Assembly: GCA_002314055.1 (NCBI GenBank)
Contig: DCBP01000133.1
Coordinates: forward strand, 2,408 to 31,232
Direction of reading: 5' to 3'
Length of the DNA: 28,825 nucleotides
Source of the DNA: Prevotella sp. UBA1104
GTDB taxonomy: Bacteria > Bacteroidota > Bacteroidia > Bacteroidales > Bacteroidaceae
Positions 23,608 through 28,825 of the stretch are shown here, piece after piece. Below the pieces are notes generated by a model. That model made no database searches. It saw nothing but the letters and a program-made list of their open reading frames with translations, and was not told the DNA's origin. Each line of letters starts with the position of its first letter. Within the stretch, counting starts at the first letter, position 1. The position numbers were made by a program, and so were the translations under genes.

Positions 23608-25188
23608 TTATCCACGGATAACAGACTTCTTGTTAACCCTCGACCTAATGGAGCGCAGCGAAACTTCCGCCACACCCATAATCGTCATAATCTCGGCGTC
23701 AGTCTTCCCTATATGTTCAAGTACAAGGAAAAACTTGTATTTAGGCGATAGGTCGTCAAAGAGATTATCCAGTCGGTCAACAAACTCCACGTCGACAAGT
23801 CTGAAGTATTCAATAACACATTCAAAGTCGCGTTTCTTCCACAACACGGTAGTCTTCCCCTTCATAATGTCGCTATACAGCAGATACCCCCTGTTAAGCG
23901 TGTCGCGATGCTTCTCGAGCAGTTTTTCCTTTCGCCGGTTGATAGCCTCAATTTCCTTTTCCCTACTTTCCCCCTGTCTTTTCAGTTCTTCAATCTGCGC
24001 CTCATAGCTCCTAATCATCATCTGGTCGTGAGCCATGGCTGCCTTCGTTTTGTATTGCTTGTATCTCAGATAAAGCAGAGCAATACTTGCACACAGTGTG
24101 AGAATGATAATAACGGCAATGGCAATAGTCATTTTCCTCTCATATTCCTGTTTAGAGTTAACATTGTCAAACTCCGCCTGCATAGCCTTCAGATTAACGT
24201 TGTCTCTCTTCATCGCCATGCTGTCCTTCAGATTAATAAGCCGTTCGGCAGTAGCCGCAGCCGCGATGAAATCAGCATTTTTCGTCTGATTCCTGAACAT
24301 AGCGTGCAAAACATCATCCTTCACCTGCAGGTTGCCGGATTTCAGCGCCTTCGTCCACATTTCCTCGGCAAGCTTGTTGTTACCTTCGCCGGCATATATA
24401 GAGGCGAGATTTTCGTATGCCTCCTCAATCGGACTCGTTTTCAGTATCTGCAAGAAATATTCCTTAGCCCTCTCCTTGTCGTTTTTCATGAAATACACCC
24501 CGATATTATTCATGATAAACAGTCTGTCGCGTTTCGGTATAAACTTCAGCAGCGCCATGCTCTTCTTCAGATAAATCTCCGAACTGTCTTTCTTCCCCTC
24601 TTTAGCATACAGCACAGCCAAGTTGTTGAAAGCATGAGCGAGCCAGTTCTTCTTTTCGGCAACTTCCGATTCGTGTAGAGATTTCCAAGAGTATTTCATG
24701 GCGATACGATCCTCATCGGCAGCCTCGTTGATAACCACAAAAGCTTCGTAAATCTTGTGTCTCAGTTCGTGGTTGTTAGTCTTTTCCGCGATGAATTCGG
24801 CATTTTTCAAGTATTTGATGCCGCTTTTTGCATCCCCGTTTCCATATAGGATATTCCCTTTATAGAAAAAAGCCGTAGCCAGTTTCTCCCTGTTGCTGTT
24901 GCCGTCGGAGTAGAATCGGATAGCAAAATTCAGTCCATCCATTGATTTTATCGGCTTATACATTCGGTATGCCGCTTGAGTGTTGAGCAGATAGAAAAAA
25001 GCCGAATCCTCGGTAGTCCTTATCTCTTCCGGCTTAATGTTGTTGAGTTCAGAATAAGCCGAGTCCACCGCTCCGGCAGCGAGCAGACTGTCTACCGCCG
25101 CGAGTTTATGGTTGTAGCCGGTGTGATTGTTGCAAGATGCAGCAATAAGGCAAGTGAGCGTAAGAATAATTATATGTAATCTATTCAT
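23608..25188 (-). CDS. Membrane-anchored TPR sensor-regulator with C-terminal HTH-like domain
   Basis: 526 residues from the ATG at 25188, chosen because it starts a signal peptide with a possible lipobox (IAASC, C19) and lies 34 bases after a -7 box; an in-frame upstream ATG would add 33 residues without signal character. Order: TPR-like helical repeats in the periplasm (about 27-330), one transmembrane helix (353-375), a charged coiled coil (about 378-432), and a C-terminal domain ending GKTDAEIMTIMGVAEVSLRS (494-513), which resembles a LuxR or sigma region 4 helix-turn-helix. This layout is common in Bacteroidota for one-chain regulators. It is divergent from the secreted-protein operon at 25606, its likely target. 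The sensed signal and DNA site are unknown. Confidence 0.75.
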   Translation of the reverse strand: MNRLHIIILTLTCLIAASCNNHTGYNHKLAAVDSLLAAGAVDSAYSELNNIKPEEIRTTEDSAFFYLLNTQAAYRMYKPIKSMDGLNFAIRFYSDGNSNREKLATAFFYKGNILYGNGDAKSGIKYLKNAEFIAEKTNNHELRHKIYEAFVVINEAADEDRIAMKYSWKSLHESEVAEKKNWLAHAFNNLAVLYAKEGKKDSSEIYLKKSMALLKFIPKRDRLFIMNNIGVYFMKNDKERAKEYFLQILKTSPIEEAYENLASIYAGEGNNKLAEEMWTKALKSGNLQVKDDVLHAMFRNQTKNADFIAAAATAERLINLKDSMAMKRDNVNLKAMQAEFDNVNSKQEYERKMTIAIAVIIILTLCASIALLYLRYKQYKTKAAMAHDQMMIRSYEAQIEELKRQGESREKEIEAINRRKEKLLEKHRDTLNRGYLLYSDIMKGKTTVLWKKRDFECVIEYFRLVDVEFVDRLDNLFDDLSPKYKFFLVLEHIGKTDAEIMTIMGVAEVSLRSIRSRVNKKSVIRG

Positions 25189-25221
25189 TAAAGTCAGAGT
25201 GTAGCATTTACATTTGTAATG

Positions 25222-25252
25222 CAAAGTTACCGATTTTATGTCAAAGTGAAAA
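25222..25252 (-). promoter_or_regulatory. Promoter of the TPR regulator gene
   Basis: On the minus strand TAACTTTG (25229-25222) is a full -7 match. The expected -33 position (around 25252-25249) reads TTTT, not TTTG; a CTTTG nearer by (25246-25242) is too close. It may be a weak or activated promoter. Confidence 0.5.
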
Positions 25253-25440
25253 GCCTTTTCTCTATTAAAATATATCCGAAAAAGCATCCCTTTTTGTCTT
25301 TATCCGCATTTTTCGTGTTGCATTTTTGATTGAAACCGAAAGGATAAAGTATATTCAGACGTACATAACATGTTAATAATCTGATAGTTAATTACGAAAC
25401 GGAAATGCCACAATATGTTACAATCTTTTATGAATAAAGT

Positions 25441-25471
25441 TTTGGGCGAAACAAAAAACTAAGTACATTTG
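25441..25471 (+). promoter_or_regulatory. Bacteroidota-type promoter of the secreted-protein operon
   Basis: TTTG (25441-25444), 19 bases, TACATTTG (25464-25471): full consensus. It leaves a leader of about 130 bases. A second, poorer -7 match, TATTTTTG (25575-25582), lies nearer the gene with no -33 partner. The divergent gap 25189-25605 otherwise holds no gene. Confidence 0.7.
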
Positions 25472-25605
25472 GAGCATGATTTCAGCCGTGTAACGATAAA
25501 GTTTCAAATTGCCACTCAATTTCTCTGTGTGGATAAACAATTGAAAACCCTGTCAGATCATTTCCGACGGACATTATTTTTGAAAACCATTAAAATCGTT
25601 AATAT

Positions 25606-26076
25606 ATGAAGAAAAGGAAACTACTCGCAGTACTGGGACTGGCGGTTAGCGCCGGTTGTTTCGCTCAGGATGACATTACGCTCAAACTGAATTCCGGAAA
25701 CAAATCCTATAAGATAGACGATGTGAAGTCGATTACTTTCGACGGAACAGACTTGAAGGTAAACAAGCTCAACGATGAGGCCGACACGTATCCATTTGCC
25801 GATATCGTAAGTATCAGTTTCGATACGTCAACGGGTGTAGACAACCTGAAGATTGCCGGCGGCAAGCTCACCATCAGCGTAGAGCCGGGCAGCGACATCA
25901 TTCGCATCGGCGGATACGACGCTCGGCAGAAATATGAAGTCAGCGTGTTCAACCTTGCGGGCGAGAAAGTCCTCGCCATCAACGGATGGAAGGGCGACGG
26001 CGTGAGCGTTGCCTCATTGCCAAAAGGCGTTTACGTGTTAAAGATAAATAATACGACTCTAAAATTCAGGAAGTAA
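25606..26076 (+). CDS. Secreted protein with T9SS-like C-terminal sorting domain
   Basis: 156 residues. A signal peptide (1-20, ending CFAQ) is followed by a short module ITLKLNSGNKSYKIDDVKSI (24-43) and a second similar stretch (YPFADIVSISFD), then a C-terminal region (about 85-156) with YEVSVFNLAGEKVLAINGW and the ending SLPKGVYVLKINNTTLKFRK. That ending fits the type A sorting signal of the type IX secretion system, which sends proteins across the outer membrane for attachment. Almost nothing lies between the two parts, so it may be a small surface protein or adaptor. It is four bases upstream of the next gene, in one operon. Confidence 0.75.
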   Translation: MKKRKLLAVLGLAVSAGCFAQDDITLKLNSGNKSYKIDDVKSITFDGTDLKVNKLNDEADTYPFADIVSISFDTSTGVDNLKIAGGKLTISVEPGSDIIRIGGYDARQKYEVSVFNLAGEKVLAINGWKGDGVSVASLPKGVYVLKINNTTLKFRK

Positions 26077-26080
26077 GACT

Positions 26081-27241
26081 ATGAAAAGATATATACTCAT
26101 GTTGGCTGCAGCCCTTACCGGCACGGCCGTGATGGCACAGACCCCTTCTTACAAGATGAAGGTAACACTAAAAGACGGTACGAAGCTCACCGCTCTTACC
26201 GACGAAGTGGAGGAGATTTCTTTTGCCAAGCTCGGCAAGGTGAAGGTAAATCTCTCGGAGAGATACAAAACATCCACGTCGCTCGGCGTAAACCTCGACA
26301 TCGAGGCAAATGCCTCGCGCCTGAAGGCAGTTTGCGTTCCGGCATCACAGACCGTTGCCGACCCTAAGGATTATATAGAGAAAAACGCTGATGTAGACTA
26401 CAATGGCTCATACAAGAAATCATGGGACTTCCTCACGCCGGAGACCGACTACGTGGTTTATGCCCTGGCATACGATGCCAACGGACTGCCGAGCGAGGTA
26501 ACTCAGCTGGCGCTGAAAACCGGCAAGGCTGCCGACGACCCGTTCACGGTAGAGGCTACCACTACAGCAACATCGGTGTCTTATAGTGTTACCCCGAAGG
26601 GAACGGACTATAAATATTATACAATCTGTACAGGCCTTGACTACTACAAGGGATGGTGTGACGAAACTGGCAACGACGGCGACGTGCTCAAGCATTTCAT
26701 AGCAATGTGGAAATATAATGGTTCTATGTTTGGCGACTCTTGGGAAAGCGAGATGTGGAACTACGAGTCGTATACGGGTACCACGGAAGATATACAGAAG
26801 CATCTGATGTGGGATGCTGACCAGGTGATGATTTCATTCGGAATGTATAAGGACGGTACGCTTGCCACACCGATACAGGTTGACAAGTTCAGAACCAAGG
26901 CTCCGGAAAAATCAGATATAAAGATTAACCTCACGGTGAAGACAAATGAGTGGAGAAATGTTGTTGTCGGAGCAGAGGTTTCAAACGACGATACGTATCT
27001 GGTTAATGTCCAGCCGGCATCGCTTGTTGGCGACCGCAATGGAGCAGAACTCCTGAAATGGTTGGTTTACGAGGGTAACACGGATTTGAGCGACTATGCC
27101 AAGAGTGGCAGTCAAGACTGGGAGTTCACTCCTTCAAAGGGTGGCGAGAAATATTATGCTATCGGCTTTGGAATGAAAGACGGTGCTCCGACTACAGACC
27201 CCGTGATAATTGAGTTCACCCTTCCTCAGGGCAACTTCTAA
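26081..27241 (+). CDS. Secreted protein with Ig/FnIII-like repeats (paralogue 1)
   Basis: 386 residues. Signal peptide (1-20, VMAQ), then the same short N-terminal module as its neighbours (YKMKVTLKDGTKLTALTDEV, ending EEISF), then about three beta-rich domains (roughly 53-150, 153-265, 268-386). Two of them end with a shared phrase of FnIII type, ETDYVVYALAYDANG and EKYYAIGFGMKDG. There is no recognisable sorting domain at the C-terminus (ends FTLPQGNF) and no lipobox, so localisation beyond the periplasm is uncertain. No catalytic motif is seen. It is similar to the next gene in its third domain (YLVNVQPAS against YMVTTQKAS). Function unknown; a surface binding role is only a guess. Confidence 0.7.
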   Translation: MKRYILMLAAALTGTAVMAQTPSYKMKVTLKDGTKLTALTDEVEEISFAKLGKVKVNLSERYKTSTSLGVNLDIEANASRLKAVCVPASQTVADPKDYIEKNADVDYNGSYKKSWDFLTPETDYVVYALAYDANGLPSEVTQLALKTGKAADDPFTVEATTTATSVSYSVTPKGTDYKYYTICTGLDYYKGWCDETGNDGDVLKHFIAMWKYNGSMFGDSWESEMWNYESYTGTTEDIQKHLMWDADQVMISFGMYKDGTLATPIQVDKFRTKAPEKSDIKINLTVKTNEWRNVVVGAEVSNDDTYLVNVQPASLVGDRNGAELLKWLVYEGNTDLSDYAKSGSQDWEFTPSKGGEKYYAIGFGMKDGAPTTDPVIIEFTLPQGNF

Positions 27242-27284
27242 TGGTGATGTCAACATCGTATAACAATTTAAAGAACAGTCAGAA

Positions 27285-28487
27285 ATGAAAAAGATAATAA
27301 CAATTGCCGTTGCCGCACTCTTCTCTATGGTTTCATTCGCCCAGGAGACTACCGACAAGGCAGACAGAGTGATGATGATAAAGACTGTCGACGGTGAGTC
27401 TACGGCTCTTATGCTCGACAACGTACAGGATATCACCGTGGAACAGGTCGCTCCGCTCACGATGGACATTGAGGTGAGCAACATCACGGAGACTTCGATG
27501 GATATCGATTTCCCTATGCCCGAAGGCTGCAAGTATTGGCTGATGTGCATACAGAAAGACGAGATTACGGGTACGCCGGCAGAAGTGCGCAAGGCTATCA
27601 AGTCGAAATACAACGATGAGTTCAAAGAGTCGAAATTCCTACGCATTCCAAACTTCGAACCGGGCACAAAATATTATATCTATGCCCTCATGTTCGACCA
27701 GGACGGCGTGGCAGCCGGCATCGCATCCACCTCGGCAACGACACTTGAGAAACAGGTGGCAAAAGACGAGTTCACTATCGGGGTAGACGGTATCACGAAG
27801 ACATACGCCAATGTAACCTTTACGCCGAAAGACAACACGATGAAGTATTACTACAGCGTGGTATCAGAGAGCGAGCGCCAGCAGATGATAGAACAATACG
27901 GCAGTCTGCGCGAGGGCGAACTGGAATATATTAAATACAATGCACAGTCTTCGGGGTTTGAACTGAGCGAATGGCTCGGATACGTTCTCGCTGAGGGACC
28001 TACAACAAAAGACACGAGAGACATAATCCAGACTAACCTCACTCCGGGCACAAAATACTATGCCTTCTGCTTCGGACTGAACACCGACGGCACTTTCTCT
28101 ACCGAGACCTACGAAAAGGAATTCACTACCGAGGCTGTCGTTCCGTCAGACAATGTCATCACCTGTGAGGTCGTTAAGACATATTCCGACGGTTGCGACG
28201 TTAAGGTTACGACGACAAACACAGATCCTTATATGGTAACAACCCAGAAGGCAAGTGCATGGGAGAATTATCTCTCTCAGGCAAACGGCGACAAGAAGCT
28301 TGCTGCCAGAGAATTGCTCAGAATATCGTATGGTGGCTATGCCGACTCATATACCAAGACCGGCAACCAGGAATTCAAGGTAGAGACAAGCTCTTCCAAC
28401 TCCGACTGCGTACTCATCGTGTGTGGATATGACAGCGACATCACAACCGACGTGCAGATTATTCCTTACAAGACACTTGCGGAATAA
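27285..28487 (+). CDS. Secreted protein with Ig/FnIII-like repeats (paralogue 2)
   Basis: 400 residues. Signal peptide (1-20, SFAQ), N-terminal module DRVMMIKTVDGESTALMLDN with VQDITVE, then three beta-rich domains; the first two end EPGTKYYIYALMFDQDG and TPGTKYYAFCFGLNTDG, clear repeats of each other. The third domain matches that of the preceding gene (TDPYMVTTQKAS; AARELLRISYGGYAD against AELLKWLVYEG). It has no visible anchor or sorting domain and no enzyme motif. It follows paralogue 1 by 43 bases without a promoter match, so it is the third gene of the operon. Arisen by tandem duplication from, or with, its neighbour; function unknown. Confidence 0.7.
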   Translation: MKKIITIAVAALFSMVSFAQETTDKADRVMMIKTVDGESTALMLDNVQDITVEQVAPLTMDIEVSNITETSMDIDFPMPEGCKYWLMCIQKDEITGTPAEVRKAIKSKYNDEFKESKFLRIPNFEPGTKYYIYALMFDQDGVAAGIASTSATTLEKQVAKDEFTIGVDGITKTYANVTFTPKDNTMKYYYSVVSESERQQMIEQYGSLREGELEYIKYNAQSSGFELSEWLGYVLAEGPTTKDTRDIIQTNLTPGTKYYAFCFGLNTDGTFSTETYEKEFTTEAVVPSDNVITCEVVKTYSDGCDVKVTTTNTDPYMVTTQKASAWENYLSQANGDKKLAARELLRISYGGYADSYTKTGNQEFKVETSSSNSDCVLIVCGYDSDITTDVQIIPYKTLAE

Positions 28488-28568
28488 GTATCGACATATC
28501 TTGTCTGCGGATTATACAGACTGAAAAGGCTATAGATGCCAGATGAGGCTCACGGATAAAAGTGGCAA

Positions 28569-28615
28569 AATGGTGCATCTATGCTGCACTTTTGGTGCAA
28601 CATAGATGCACCATT
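28569..28615 (+). terminator. Long hairpin after the secreted-protein operon
   Basis: Arms 28569-28583 and 28601-28615 are perfect complements (ATGGTGCATCTATG core), extended by TGCAC/GTGCA after one mismatch, loop TTTTG. No T tract follows, so it is an atypical terminator or a 3'-end stabiliser. Between 28488 and 28679 nothing else is recognised. Confidence 0.5.
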
Positions 28616-28679
28616 GGTGCTTTATATAAACATCAGGTCTATGTATGGTCAATGCTGACGAAGAATATATCACTGACTT

Positions 28680-28794
28680 GGTGAGGGTAGTGAGAGTTAC
28701 CCTCACACTTACCCTCACCACCTGAAACCCCGATGTACAGGGCGTTTCGGGGCTATGTGTGAGGGTGTGAGGGTAAAATAAAAAAACTTTTTTT
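28680..28794 (+). repeat. GTGTGAGGG element, copy C
   Basis: Two forward units (GTGAGGGTAGTGAGAG), two reverse units (TTACCCTCACACTTACCCTC), a 35-base core (28723-28757) identical to copy B, then GTGTGAGGGTGTGAGGG, TAAAAT and AAAAAACTTTTTTT. The first forward and reverse clusters form a nine-pair hairpin (GTGAGGGTA/TACCCTCAC) with loop GTGAGAGT, nearly the loop of copy A. It is opposite in orientation to copy B, so the two bracket the regulator and secreted operon. 28795-28825 shows no gene. Confidence 0.78.
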
Positions 28795-28825
28795 CAAATT
28801 TCCGTGAAGTTTCGGATTCAGTTCT

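Noticed and set aside
25189..25287. Extension of the regulator to an upstream in-frame ATG
   Set aside because: The added 33 residues overlap the promoter and lack signal-peptide character, while the ATG at 25188 starts a signal sequence directly.

Overview
The window comes from a member of the Bacteroidales, most likely Prevotellaceae. The evidence is the Bacteroidota promoter signature (TTTG or TTG, about 20 bases, then TAnnTTTG) in front of nearly every transcription unit, the near absence of Shine-Dalgarno sequences, the Bacteroidales-type malate dehydrogenase, tRNA genes without an encoded CCA end, and a secreted protein that ends in a type IX secretion (T9SS)-like sorting domain. The genus is an inference from protein style, not from a database search.

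Layout. 1-521 (-) is the N-terminal part of malate dehydrogenase, divergent from a long-form Xaa-Pro aminopeptidase (694-2487). Next come rpsU (bS21), a highly structured non-coding stretch that ends in a strong terminator (2837-3013), a GTGTGAGGG repeat element, a XerC/D-type recombinase and hpf. From 4524 to 17744 lies the classic information-processing superoperon: tRNA-Thr(TGT), Tyr(GTA), Gly(TCC), Thr(GGT), tuf, tRNA-Trp(CCA), secE, nusG, rplK, rplA, rplJ, rplL, rpoB, rpoC, with terminator-like hairpins after tuf, between rplL and rpoB, and after rpoC. The gene order matches the E. coli tufB-secE-nusG-rpl-rpo region.

17827-21762 is a surface-polysaccharide operon: gmd and fcl make GDP-L-fucose from GDP-mannose, and a polyisoprenyl-phosphate sugar phosphotransferase loads the first sugar onto the lipid carrier. 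A heptamer-repeat region with large hairpins (21766-21983) separates it from cca, the enzyme that adds CCA to tRNAs and is needed because none of the five tRNA genes here encodes it.

The accessory end is 23461-28825. A one-chain sensor-regulator (signal peptide/lipobox, TPRs, one membrane helix, coiled coil, helix-turn-helix-like end) is divergent from three secreted proteins that share an N-terminal module; the second and third are paralogues built of Ig/FnIII-like domains. This block is bracketed by two near-identical GTGTGAGGG elements in inverted orientation; a third, with a different centre, lies upstream of the recombinase.

Most notable unexplained signals: (1) the GTGTGAGGG element, whose repeat clusters can pair in two mutually exclusive ways around a variable core; (2) the structured RNA downstream of rpsU, which shows a perfect 8-base anti-Shine-Dalgarno complement in a loop, next to the gene for the protein that helps hide the anti-SD in this phylum; (3) the heptamer array that supplies the upstream promoter region of cca.
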